The position numbers and the translations under genes are program-made. A stretch of DNA of 64,000 nucleotides. Origin: Cryptomeria japonica. Lineage: Eukaryota; Streptophyta; Pinopsida; Cupressales; Cupressaceae. How positions within the stretch are numbered: the stretch's first letter is position 1; each line of letters opens with the position of its first letter. The stretch is taken from NCBI RefSeq assembly GCF_030272615.1, contig NC_081410.1:146220349-146284348 (forward strand), given 5' to 3'. Shown one piece after another: positions 49,109 to 59,502 of this stretch. The notes under the pieces are model-generated. The model saw only the letters and a list, made by a program, of their open reading frames with translations. It did no database searches and had not been told where the DNA came from.

Positions 49109-49223
49109 CTGTACACCCTCTGGGATTTTTCCAGTGAACTCCATGTTGGCTGCAAGAAATAGACCAAGTAATACTACAAAGCCAACAGCAGCTGTTCCTC
49201 GTGACAATGGCATGAAATTATAC
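49109..49223 (-). CDS. SRFR1: SRFR1-like protein, penultimate exon
   Basis: The 115-nt exon has a first base completing a tryptophan codon split with the upstream exon (phase 2). It then reads YNFMPLSRGTAAVGFVV and on to NMEFTGKIPEGVQ. The stretch AAVGFVVLLGLFLAANM is strongly hydrophobic and long enough for one membrane helix. Acceptor ATGTAG|G, donor CAG|GTAAGG. Reading frame and splice phases agree with both neighbours, so this is a maintained gene and not a pseudogene. Confidence 0.75.
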
Positions 49224-49392
49224 CTACATAAATAGAACATCATATTTGATTTTTAGGGAAAGCATACGCAGTTACAACCAGATAAATGCTTAAAGAACTT
49301 TTCCAATGTGTTTTACAAGAAGACTCTCAAAACAAAGAAATGTATTACCATTAATTTCCCGAGTTTTTGGCAGATATTGTGAAATGACATAC

Positions 49393-49490
49393 CAGTAAAA
49401 GGATAATCTCAAAATGCACTCCTGAACTTTCTCCAAGCAACTTATGTCCGTTGATCCATATGGTTCACCACAGTATGTCTCACAAAGAGC
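49393..49490 (-). CDS. SRFR1: SRFR1-like protein, third-last exon
   Basis: The 98-nt exon encodes ALCETYCGEPYGSTDISCLE, then KVQECILRLSFYW, with the tryptophan split across the next intron. Acceptor TATATAG|G, donor CTG|GTATGT. The CETYCG.PYGST motif precedes the hydrophobic segment in SRFR1 proteins. The next upstream exon was not found between 49491 and 64000, a span full of transposons, so the intron is very long or the locus was broken. Confidence 0.72.
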
Positions 49491-51415
49491 CTATATTTAT
49501 ACAAAGTCAAAAAGTCAACCTAAGAATGTTTCTGCAACAACGATGGCTCAAACAAAATTAATTATTATTTTATGTTCCTTTGTAAAAATATTTTAAGTAA
49601 TTGAAACATACCATTCACATCTCTATAGAATAATAATTATAAACCTTATACATGCATAACTGGTTGAATCTATCGAGACAGTATGGTTCATTTCCTACCA
49701 TAAGCACACTAGCAAGATACAAAGAATAAAAAACGTATAGAAAAATGAAATCATATTTGGAACCCATTAATTATAGTGTCTGGAATCTCGATACAATGCT
49801 AAAATGAGACAAGTCAACAGCATTGGCCTCGAGAGTTCACACTGATGATCCGTGTAGAGGGACTGAACTTATCTGTTGCAAAAATAATTCTTTTGGGACG
49901 ATGCTTTGCACATATAGGTGTCAGTGTGTCTAACTCTGTTTTTGTTCAGCAAGTATTGTAAGCATGGTACGCTCCTTTCCTTTAAAATGTATGGATTTTT
50001 TTGTGTACAACCATTAACTATTTTAACTTGCTGATGTTTCTACCTTTTCTTACCTATGTTTTAGAGAAATTACGTGGGAAGAACCAAAATATAGCGAAGG
50101 TTCGAATCAACGCAGACAACCCTAAGATTATACTATGAGTAATAGCAGCAAAAATCTTTAGGAGAAATAATCGGCAATTCAAAAGTATAAGATTTATTCA
50201 AAAAATCAGACTTTTAATTGGGAAGAAAGACAGATGTTTGAAAAACATATAAACACACAAATAATAAGGAGAAAAGCTTTGCTGTTTTAAAAATATAAAG
50301 GCATTTTAATAGCATAGAGATATAGGGAGAAAATAAAAATGAGAATTTAGATCATGAAACAAAAAACACAGCATCATTCAAATTTTCCATTGTTTCTTAA
50401 CCTTTTTAGTAGAGGTTAAATAATAGTTGCCAGGAGACTGGTACTGGTGCCAATACCGTCAATGGGTGTCAGTACTGTTATGCCATTTGAAAAAAAGACC
50501 AGTTCGATGTCATATATAAAAATTACAAAAAAAATCGAAGTGTTAAATATCTAATAATAAATATTAAATAAACATCAAAACTCAAACTCCCATAATAAAT
50601 TTAAGCAATAAACTTTAAATTTTAAAATTAAAATATGGACTTAAAAATCTAATTAATAAATAAATCACTTAAATATTATTATTAAGAAATTAAAATAGAT
50701 TAATAAATATTTAATACTAAGTTACCAGGTACATACCCAAGCGTTGTACCTGGTGTACCCAACACCAAAAAATAACAAAAAAGACATTTTTTGACTATTT
50801 TGTGGATCAGAAAACCCTACTAAAAGCATCATTTCGCCCATTACAAAGATTATTTTGCTCTTTACTCTCACTTTTCTCATTTTCTCATTTTGCACCCCTT
50901 CTATTGTTGGGTTTTTCTCACAGCTAACACTTTGTACAGCTTGTCATCACTCCCTCTCAAACCCATTAGGGCCTGGGATCTCTCATCATATAAGAAATTT
51001 GATTACAATGAGGGGGTCTGGGAGTGGAGACAAGAATCAAGAGACAACTAAAATTATCACTATTGAATCACTATTAAATCACACCCGTCTTCATCACTAT
51101 TAAATCACTATTGACAACTAAAATGTGGGAGAAAATGTTGCTTGAACTAAAATTATCACTATTAAATCACGAAACGTACCGGAATCGGATTCTGAAATGA
51201 ATCTCGTGTGTGTACATCCGAGGTTTGCATTTTTAGTAGCCGAAATGTTTAGTGATTCTAGTTTGATCTTTTTAATATTCTTAAGATCTACAGTGCTGAT
51301 TAGTGAACTCGGAACTTATCTATCATGAGATTCTAGTTTGATCTTTTTCATATTGAAAATTGAATTTAAATTACTATGCTATGTTTCAAAATTTGAAATT
51401 TGTAATGGTTTTGTT
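49491..51415. other. Probable start of a very long gene 2 intron
   Basis: No exon, RNA gene or complete transposon was recognised. Positions about 50726-50755 form a CCAGGTAC/GTACCTGG hairpin next to GTACC-rich phrases, possibly the end of an unclassified MITE. A 82-codon frame at 50855-51103 has no known domain. Confidence 0.4.
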
Positions 51416-51547
51416 TAGCATATGTATTGATATATGACATTCTAAACTTAATTCTATTTTTTAGCTATATATGTATATGCATATTTAGCATATGTATTGA
51501 TATATGACAATCTAAACTTAATTCTATTTTTTAGCTATATATGTATA
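51416..51547 (+). repeat. 70-bp tandem duplication and AC run
   Basis: TAGCATATGTATTGATATAT starts at 51416 and again at 51486, with one substitution through the following 40 bases. It leads into a short (AC)n run at 51547-51559. Confidence 0.88.
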
Positions 51548-51781
51548 CACACACACACAGATATACAATAAACGTACCCAAGCCCCAAAACAATTTCTGT
51601 CGTACCAGCATTTCATACCCACATACCCGTTTTTGTGGGGTAAATCAATAAAAGAATTTTGATTAGGATATATCCAAAACATAAAAAAAAAACAATTTTT
51701 TGGGGGGGTAATATTTGGTGAACTTGACAATTCATGATTTTCATATTTAATCATGATTTTTTCATGATTTCTGCTAGACAT

Positions 51782-51852
51782 GGACCAGCTAGGACTCGAA
51801 CCTAGGACCTTCCATACGCTGCTGGAGTGCTCTACCACTGAGCTACTGGCCC
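51782..51852 (-). ncRNA. tRNA-like unit in the 3' LTR of the TRIM
   Basis: The 71-nt sequence folds like a tRNA. A 7-bp acceptor stem GGGCCAG/CTGGTCC, a D arm GCTC-AGTGGTA-GAGC and a T arm CTAGG-TTCGAGT-CCTAG are all fully paired (one G-U). The anticodon arm is degenerate. Internal pol III boxes are canonical: A box TAGCTCAGTGG and B box GGTTCGAGTCC. The D loop resembles plant tRNA-Cys, and GCA occurs in the loop region, but assignment is tentative. The encoded RNA would not be a normal tRNA. Confidence 0.78.
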
Positions 51853-51980
51853 CTCTTGGACCAGTCCATCATCGGTCCGGGTGTGGCTTATTTCCAACAC
51901 CAACACCCCCCCTTAAGCCACACCTCTCGTGTGCTTGGGGCTCCTAGCTTGGACCTGGCTCTGAGCCCATGTTAAGACAT

Positions 51981-52051
51981 GGACCAGCTAGGAATCGAAC
52001 CTAAGACCTTCCATACGCTGCTGGAGTGCTCTACCACTGAGCTACTGGCCC
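51981..52051 (-). ncRNA. tRNA-like unit in the 5' LTR of the TRIM
   Basis: Second copy of the tRNA-like unit. It has the same acceptor and D arms, B box GGTTCGATTCC, and a T stem with one pair weakened to T-G by the LTR-specific change (TTAGG against CTAGG). Its position inside a repeat flanked by primer site and polypurine tract shows that the unit travels as part of the LTR and is not an independent tRNA gene or SINE dimer. Confidence 0.76.
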
Positions 52052-52103
52052 CTCTTGGACCAGTCCATCGTCGGTCCGGGTGTGGCTTATTTCCAACACC
52101 AAC

Positions 52104-52499
52104 GGCAATGCCATAGGTTTCATCCTTCAATATCTGAAAATCACGTAGGGTGCAAGCTATTAACATTCCAATATATATATCTAGTGCAAAAACATACTTA
52201 AGCCATTTTCATTTATACAAACCCCCTTACTGAAATATTGTCTAGCATGCATAATTGTATATGTTGTTTGTAGTTTTAATCTAAGGTCAGTTACATTGAT
52301 ACCCATATCAAACTCAACATTCCTAATCCGTATTATTTGTTTCCGGTGTCATTGAAGTCTTGATCTTTTGTCTTTCCATTTAATTATGGTCTCTCTTGGT
52401 TTGCAAAAGCGGCATGTAAGAGCAGCCAAAGGAGCAATGTCCTAAAGCATATTTTGATTGTCATTCAAGAGGAAATCAGATTAGCCAATGTGTCGACAA
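52104..52499. other. Spacer, nothing recognised
   Basis: AT-rich sequence between the TRIM and the LINE 3' region. No gene or repeat recognised. Confidence 0.4.
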
Positions 52500-52791
52500 A
52501 ATAGAGACAACAAAATTAAATTATGGGGCACATTTGAAGTGGGAAGACTTGAAGAACCCCGGTCCCCCTCTCGCAAAAAAAGGGCAAACTGAGAAAAAAA
52601 AAATGTGCCAAACAAATAAAGGTTATTTTTTCACAAAAGGGGTAAAAACTTATTAACCACAGAAGAAAGATACAAAACAGAAATGGCAAGCAACCCAACA
52701 AAGAAAACCAATTTACAGCCCTATGTTCCACAACTAATTGCTCAAACATATGAGATAAATTCAAAGGCAAATGTCCTCTATCTGCAACATT

Positions 52792-53073
52792 TCAACCTTG
52801 TAGTTGTTTAGATGCCCATTTGGCCAGGCAATCTGCTACTCTATTCCACTCTTGGGGAATGTGAGAAAAGGTAACAAAGTCTAGAGACCTACTTAGGCTT
52901 AGAATCTGCCTAATAACCATGGCTAAATGCCAGTTTGCAACATCCAATCTCCACTCATTCAACATATTCACCAACACTTGTGAATTAGATTCACAAATAA
53001 TCCGTTTCCAACAAGGAGCACAACCTTGCTCCATAGCATACAAGATTGCAAGAGCCTCCATGAAGTTATTCAT
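52792..53073 (-). pseudogene. LINE RNase H domain
   Basis: A frame of 93 codons reads NFMEALAILYAMEQGCAPCW, then IICESNSQVLVNMLNEW, and ends SHIPQEWNRVADCLAKWASK. These are the plant LINE RNase H (RVT_3) signatures: E in the first helix, ESNSQ where ESDS/ETDS carries the catalytic aspartate (here N), and the HIPREWNR.AD.LA.. box with its final aspartate. It is the 3' end of ORF2. The lost catalytic residue supports inactivity. Confidence 0.8.
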
Positions 53074-53649
53074 GTGAAACCCTTTCTAAATAGAAAATGA
53101 AAATTTAACATCACTAAAACTATCTCTACCAATACAACCAGCAACAACATGGCTAGGACTACCCCTAGAAGAGCCATCAGTATTTATCTTCAAAACACCA
53201 CGAGGAGGAAGCCATCGGCCCAGATGATCAATCTTTTGCTTTGGTTGTCTACATCTCACACCAGTAGAAGTAATAGTCCCCTAAGCAAAGAAGCTCAAAC
53301 TTCTAGAAATATCAACATCACTAGGATCCACTGCACTAGAAAGATCACACTTAGCCGAATCATTCTCTTGGAGAGTATGAACAATTTTACACCATAATTG
53401 CTAGACAGTCAACTTCACACCCTAAATCCTATGATTAATTTCCAACCAAAGATGCCATAAAATGAAAGTAGTCCTGATAACCCAAGCTAGCTGAAGAAAA
53501 GAGGTCTTAACTAGAGGCTGACCCAACCGACCCAACCGACCCCAAAAGTCAACCAATGAGGAGGCATGCAAACAAGCCCAATTCCAAACTCCCCACTAGA
53601 GATGCCAAATCTTTTGAGAGAAAGTACACTGAAAGAAAAGATGAGGAGC

Positions 53650-55410
53650 ACATTCTTCACTATTAAGACACATTACACAAATGGACAGTCCCTGGATGCC
53701 ATGCTTGTGTAAATTATCCCAAGGCATCGATTTTGAACGACTAGCCACAAGAAAAAATTGCATTTGGGCCAAGAAAATTTATTCCACGTTTGTTTCCACC
53801 ATGGAACCTGTGTATGCTACCATAAATTTGTCTATCAAGCTCCAAGTACTCCGCTGCCATTGAGTACTTACCTATCAAATCATGACCCCATGCCAAGATA
53901 TCATTCCCTGTAAGGGAATTACTCTCCCTACTAGCAAGAATTTGAGCTAACTCTTGTTGATCTCTTGTCCCTCTAGGTGGCCATCCTTGAGAAGCCTTCC
54001 ATCTACAAGCCTCCGCTTGTCCCAAATGTTGAACAATCTTATAGTCTGCCACCTTGCACCATCCAGCTTCGATAAAACTACCACAAAGGGACTGTAAGTG
54101 TAGAAACATTGAAAGGATTGGAGGGTTACTATCCTAGGAGTCTAGCCAAATAAAGCTATTGGGCCCTTATGATATATCCAAAAAGACCTCTGTTTTATGA
54201 GTTGTTCCCCAGTCTATAGAGTATACCAAATCATAGATTCCTTCCTCTAGGCAACAATCGAGAACACTATCAAGCCCTTTTAGATACTTATTAGTAAGAA
54301 TTCTAGCCCAAAGCTGATCCTATCTTGTGCACCATTGCCAATATAATTTAGTAGCTAGAACGTGCCTATTTAGAGCCACTAAACGAAGACCAAGCCCACC
54401 CTCTTGCTTCAGTCGACACACAGGCTCTCACTTAACTAAACTCTACTTAGAGGCAAGCAAATTACCACTCTAGAGGAATTTGTGGGAAAGAGCATCAAAT
54501 TCCTTAATGAAATACAAAGGGGCCACCTGAACAAAGCTCCTCTAAATAGGGAGAGCCTAAATCATTGACTGCAAAAGTGTCACCCTATCAGCAGTGGAGA
54601 GCCATTTACGAGTCCAGTACTACACTCTTAGACATAAGCTATCCAACAATGCTTGGCAATACCCCTTGTGTTGAGTTCCAACTACAATAGGAACACCAAG
54701 ATAAACTAGAGGGACCCAACTTGAAATATCAAAATATTGGCGATCCTTATCTAAATATGCTCAGGAGAATTGAAAACACTAGATAGAAGATTTGTGCTCA
54801 TTGACTTTTTGTCCTAGAGCAGCCAAATAAATATCCAAAGTTCTTCTGAAATTCTCAACTTATGAATTCGAGTGACACCCATGAAAACAATATCATGCAC
54901 AAATTGTAAGTGGGATTGATTTTATCCATTACCCCAATTCTAGACTTGAATCAAACCTTGGCAAACCTGAGAATTAATGAATCTCCCCAAGCCCTCTACC
55001 ATCATAATAAACAAGGAGAGAGATAGAGGATCCCCTTGGTAGATACCCCTAAAAGCCCCAGACAAGTTAGATGGTTAACTATTAATAATGACAAAGAAAG
55101 AAGTAACGTAGCTCATAATCCAATTCATCCAATCATTACTAAATCCAAAAGCTATAAGAATTTTATGCAAGAACTATCACTTAATAAGTTAGTAATATCC
55201 CAAAACTCATATGAGAATTCTATCAGAAAACCATTAGGGCTAGGGGTTTTTCCCTTCCTCATTCCAAAAACAACCCCTTCCAATTCTAACAAAGTGATCG
55301 ACCGAACTAAAGCTTTATTCATCTCATTAGAGACTAAAGAGGGAAGACAATTCAAAACCAAATTCTCCTCATCTCCAAGAGGAGAAGATTCCTTAGTAAA
55401 CATGGCTGAA
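53650..55410 (-). pseudogene. LINE reverse transcriptase relic
   Basis: Recognisable blocks on the - strand are VVFGMRKGKTPSPNGFLIEF (about 55260; the usual GKAPGPDGF fingers motif) and LQFVHDIVFMG (about 54890; the (Y/F)ADD catalytic box altered to VHD). Further blocks are VYLGVPIVVG (about 54690), KWLSTADRVTLLQSMI (about 54580) and RLKQEGGLGLR (about 54400). These mark palm, thumb and C-terminal parts of ORF2. Many stops interrupt them. Confidence 0.78.
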
Positions 55411-56639
55411 AAGAATTGAGTAGCCTCTTAATACATCTTCCACAAGGATGTCGGTTGAATCCCTTCCGAGTTCATGGAGCAAAGTCATAACAATCTTCAT
55501 GCAAGCATGTCTATTTGATTAGGTCATCCATGTTCATCTGTTTGCAATGTTATTGCATTCAACATTCGTGATCATAGCTAAAGAGCATTGCATCATCAAT
55601 CTTCTATCTACCATTGCAGATTTGAGGTACATCTTACAACATTTACTTCAGTATTTACATTTCATACTTCAATTCAATTCAAGGTTAATCCCTAAACCGG
55701 GGTTTGACCTAAGGCAAACCCCTATCCATAACCCCTTTTCCTTTCTTTCTGTGTAGGGGGTTGATTCTAGAGCTGTGGTTAAAGATTTTGACAGAGTTGA
55801 CAATGACAAATAGGTTCAGCTTTCGAAGGAGTGAAAAGCGAAGGACTAGGAAGACCTACCACAACAGTCCGAAGAATTTTGCCCAAACTTACGACAGTGG
55901 ATCTTGTACCTACCACCACGGTTCCACAATTCAACCTGAATTTCCAGCAACGGGTTTTGATCCTCTTCTTTTGCTCAGATCCCTGCTTATGGCTTTGTCT
56001 AATGTCTATAACTCTTTGTTGCTTCTGATTTGCTTCATTGATGCATTGTTTCACCCTAAACATTACAATTCACATCAAATTTCAACTCAAAAAGGGGAGA
56101 TATTCTATACGTAAACTCAATTGACATCTCAACCCTTTTCCTAATTGAATTGTGGCTAGATCTATTGAATTTCCTCCCCCTTTTGATGTATGGTTGATTG
56201 GATGAGATTAGTGGTTTTATTATCTTAATTGGTGAAACCTAATTTTCAAATCATACAATTACAACTCCCATGCATTCAAGCTTTAGTAGAGTTATGGAAT
56301 AAAGTTGTATTTCTATAACCTTTTTGGAGCCAATCAACTTGTGCCTTTTGCTTCCAAAAAATTTCCTCACAAAGCTCCCATTCTTCTAAGTCTTTCACCA
56401 CTAGAGATTCAACTCTACTGAGATCCTCCATTAACCCATGATCCTGAATTTGGCAGGTGACATCGTCTAGTCACACTTGAAGTGCCCTTTTAATGACATG
56501 AATATGACTAAAGGACCGCCTATTCCACCTTTTTAACTTGTATTTGACAAACTGGAATTTCTTAACAAAAGAATACATCGTTGTACCATAAGGACGACCC
56601 TTGTCTCCACAATTTAGCCACCAAATCATGAAGCCACAT

Positions 56640-57340
56640 GAGTTGGAACTTAAATGAGAGGTTCTTGGGAACTCTACGAGAAGCCGCTAAGAATTTGATC
56701 AGCTAATGATCAGAACGTCTCCAATCCAAAAACTAAGAAATGGTGGTCCATCTATCCCCAACCCAAAAGCAGGAGACAAGAAACCTATCCAACCGCTCAT
56801 AAATAGCCTCATCCACACACCACCTATTATTCCAAGTATAGATGCCATTGGGCAGTTTCACATCAATTAAGCTGAGTAGTTCCATATTTTCCTTTAGGAG
56901 ACCAATAGAGGGATCCAACCTGGCAACTTTGCCTAGCTTTTCCTCCAAATTGAACACATTATTGAAGTCTCTAGTGATAATCCAACAAAGTAAAGGAGCA
57001 AAAGACCAAACATATCTCACATGAAACCAAAACAAATATTTTCTAAGGAGATAAGTCGAAGCATAAATGTTAAAAAATTAGAATAATTTTTCTCCTATCC
57101 AATCTTGAGGCAACCATAGAAATAGAGGATCAACTAGAGATCCACCAGTGGAGCAATCTTTTGCAAATCCCAAAAGCAAGCCACTTCTCTAGCACTACCA
57201 AAAGCCCCAATACACTAACACTGACCAAGCCTCCTAAGGCTAGGAGCACGCTCCAGCATGCCATCCACTGATAACTTTTTTTTTTCTTTAAGGCAAACAA
57301 TATATGGAGAATGAGCAACAAACAAAACATGAATAGTCTT
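56640..57340 (-). pseudogene. LINE endonuclease relic
   Basis: The - strand frame 57035-56733 reads WIITRDFNNVFNLEEKLG, then LLSLIDVKLPNGIYTWNNRW and YERLDRFLVS. These correspond to the GDFN (here RDFN), FTW-N and ERLDR motifs of the apurinic-type endonuclease/exonuclease fold that nicks target DNA in plant L1 elements. Upstream frames (57348-57130) are degenerate. Confidence 0.8.
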
Positions 57341-57399
57341 CTATTCAACCCCCTTACATTCCAAGACTAAATAATCATTGTGGAGACTGGGAGAAATGA

Positions 57400-58090
57400 G
57401 AGTCAATGGTTTTCACTGATCCAAATTCCAGCAGCATCTCTCCAACTAATTTGACTTTCTCTTGATCCTTCCTATGTCCAACCATAGATTTCGTTGAAGG
57501 TGCCCATACTCATGACAAAGTTAACAATGAAAAGGTAGAGTTTCATAATCTAGCTGTTGGATCCAAGAAGAACCTAGACAAATTTCAATCAAGTTTTGGT
57601 AGAGGATTATTCGAATCAATTTCCACATAAAGACGGGCATGTGTAATTACCTTTCTGTCCAGAGTTTGAAGAGTTGTTCCAATTGGCTTCTTGAGAAAAA
57701 GAGCAATCATATGAAGAATATCACTTTGCTAGAACTCCAACAGAAGTCATGGAATGCGCACCCATACAAGGACTTTTGAAAGGAGCATTGCAACCCAATT
57801 GAAATGCACATGCCAAGGTTTAATGAAAAAACCAACTTGGTTGTAAAAGGTCCACCTTAAAAAATCCTATTCCTATCATTCATGCATGAAAAAACAACCA
57901 TAAAATAACTATTTGCAGCCAACATGATCTCCATATTGCCCTCAGTTTGCCAAGTCCGACGAATCCTAGATTCCAATGCCAAGGAAATCTAGATCCCCAT
58001 GAATATACAAATTAGAGCATGGTTGATCAGGTAAAAATTATCCTTCATTATCAATTACGGTTGGATAACCAAAACCGCATGGTGTTGACT
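57400..58090 (-). pseudogene. LINE ORF1-like 5' region
   Basis: On the - strand near 57530-57480, YETLPFHC.LCHEYGHLQRNL resembles the ORF1 zinc knuckle, with the last cysteine replaced and a stop inside. DUF4283-like sequence is faintly visible further right. The region is too broken to define a reading frame. Confidence 0.5.
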
Positions 58091-58215
58091 CCCCTCCAAG
58101 TATCCATTAACTTTTATGAGTTTTGATGCACCACCCACAGAGAAAGATTTTGTTGTCTGTGCATGCCCCCCAGGAGAAGAGTCATCCTACCCCAAAGCAT
58201 TAGAAGCCATCAGAC

Positions 58216-59258
58216 CTATGTTACCTCGAGTTTCCGGGACATCGACGGCAAGGGATGTGTTTCCGGGACGACGATTTTTTTTTGCCAAATTTGGGGACGA
58301 CAAAGGGGATGCCTATATAAAATATAGGGAAAATTTAAAATATATAGGAAAACCATGCAAATGCCCCAAAACCTCCACCCAAGGCCAAAACCTCTGTCGT
58401 ATTTAGGTTTCTTCTTCTCCCGTCAGTGCTGCAAAAACACGAGTTTGATGGTGTTTTTATTTTTTGCTGTTTAGTCTTTAACGATATTCATATCGTTATA
58501 TGATATGATATATATCATATACGATTAAATCATATATCATATATATCATATACGATATATATCATATATGATTATATCGTATATGATATAATTAATTTTT
58601 AAGTTTTTAATTTATAACTTATAAGACGTAAGATAAACTTACGTCTTTGTTTTAATTTTTAAGTTTTTAAGTTTTATTTTTTAAAACTTGTGCATTAAAT
58701 TATTAATATTTTATTATTTTCAATTTTGATTTCTTATTTATAATTAATGATTTTATAATTTATAAATTATTATTTATTAATTTTAAATTTTCAAATGTTT
58801 AACAATTTGTCAATTTAATATTTTATATTTATAATATGAATTGATTTTAAACGTTTGATATATAAAATTATGAATTAAATTAATAAATTTTAAATTTAAT
58901 TAATGTTATCTTTTAAATTTTTTAATTTTTAATAACAATTTGAACTAATAAGGGGCCTATGTTAGAATTTAAAAAAAAAAAAATGAAATTACAAATTTTT
59001 TTTATTATTTTAATATTTTTTAATGGCCTTAGATATGGGGGACGTTTGGTCGTTCCCGGGACGGATTGGGGATGTCCTGGCCATCCCCGGGACATACAGA
59101 TGTCCCCCAGAGCTAGGGTAGGCATCCCCTCGTTTCGGGGACATCCCCTCAAAATGCATGACAATTTGGGGATGGGGGAAAACGTCCCTTGGCCGTCCCC
59201 AAGTCCTCGAAACGTCCCCGAGAATGGGGCAGGGGTTTTTAGGTTGCGGGTAACGTAG
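58216..59258. mobile_element. 1,043-bp hAT-like element, 8-bp TSD
   Basis: Perfect 8-bp duplications CATCAGAC flank the element (58208-58215, 59259-59266). The ends CTATGTTACC and GGTAACGTAG are inverted repeats with one mismatch. Subterminal regions are rich in GGGGAC/GTCCCC phrases, and the centre (58440-58990) is extremely AT-rich with palindromic ATATATCATATACGAT runs. No transposase frame is present, so it is non-autonomous. Confidence 0.85.
58485..58590. repeat. AT-rich hairpin array inside the hAT element
   Basis: Repeated self-complementary phrases of the TATCATATACGATATATATC type form one or more long cruciform-capable stems. This is probably the core stem of the element's secondary structure. 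Confidence 0.7.
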
Positions 59259-59502
59259 CATCAGACTTGAAGAAGCCTATCGCCCCACCTCTTTGGATTT
59301 GATGGAGGGGCAATGAGCCTCTTCGAGTTTGGTGGCTTCTGGTGCTTTAGGGTAGGACGACTCTTCTCTTGGGGGCATGCACAGACAACAAAATCTTTCT
59401 ATGTGGGTGATGCAAAGACAACAAAATCTTTCTATTTGGGTGATGCGCCAAAACTCAAGAAAGTTGATTGAATGCTTGGAGCGGAATCAAGAACGTCTAA
59501 AT

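Larger units (their letters stand above)
51772..52103 (-). mobile_element. TRIM/SMART element with tRNA-like LTRs
   Basis: A 332-bp miniature LTR retrotransposon on the - strand. The 134-bp LTRs (51970-52103 and 51772-51905) enclose only 64 bp. Directly after the 5' LTR end (CTTAACA) comes a primer-binding site TGGGCTCAGAGCCAGG. It differs from the initiator-tRNA-Met complement TGGTATCAGAGCCAGG at two positions. Directly before the 3' LTR (TGTTGGTG) is a polypurine tract AAGGGGGGG. The LTRs differ at only about five positions. No clear TSD. There is no coding capacity, so it depends on another element's enzymes. Each LTR contains a tRNA-like unit, described separately. Confidence 0.8.
52500..58095 (-). 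mobile_element. Decayed full-length L1-type LINE
   Basis: On the - strand, in order from right to left: an ORF1-like knuckle region, apurinic endonuclease, reverse transcriptase, and RNase H of the RVT_3 type. This is the order of plant L1 elements. Stops and frameshifts are frequent in all parts. The region from 55420 to 56640 is poorly recognisable and may include a foreign insertion (a repeat-like piece at about 55540-56200). Poly-A and TSD were not identified, so both ends are approximate. Confidence 0.75.
58115..59460. repeat. Long palindrome split by a hAT element
   Basis: Left arm 58115-58215 continues at 59267-59286; right arm 59305-59460 is its reverse complement (for example AAAGATTTTGTTGTCTGTGC against GCACAGACAACAAAATCTTT, then AAGAGTC(A/G)TCCTACCC). 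The arms meet around an 18-bp centre near 59287-59304 once the inserted hAT is removed. The right arm has a second, 33-bp-spaced copy of the ACAACAAAATCTTTCTAT phrase. It may be a foldback element or an inverted duplication. Confidence 0.75.

Noticed and set aside
51782-52051. Two functional tRNA genes
   Set aside because: The anticodon arm does not pair, and the units lie inside direct repeats flanked by a primer-binding site and a polypurine tract, so they are parts of a TRIM element.
55540-56200. Independent gene in the middle of the LINE
   Set aside because: Frames up to 117 codons overlap on both strands with no domain. The sequence resembles untranslated retrotransposon DNA.
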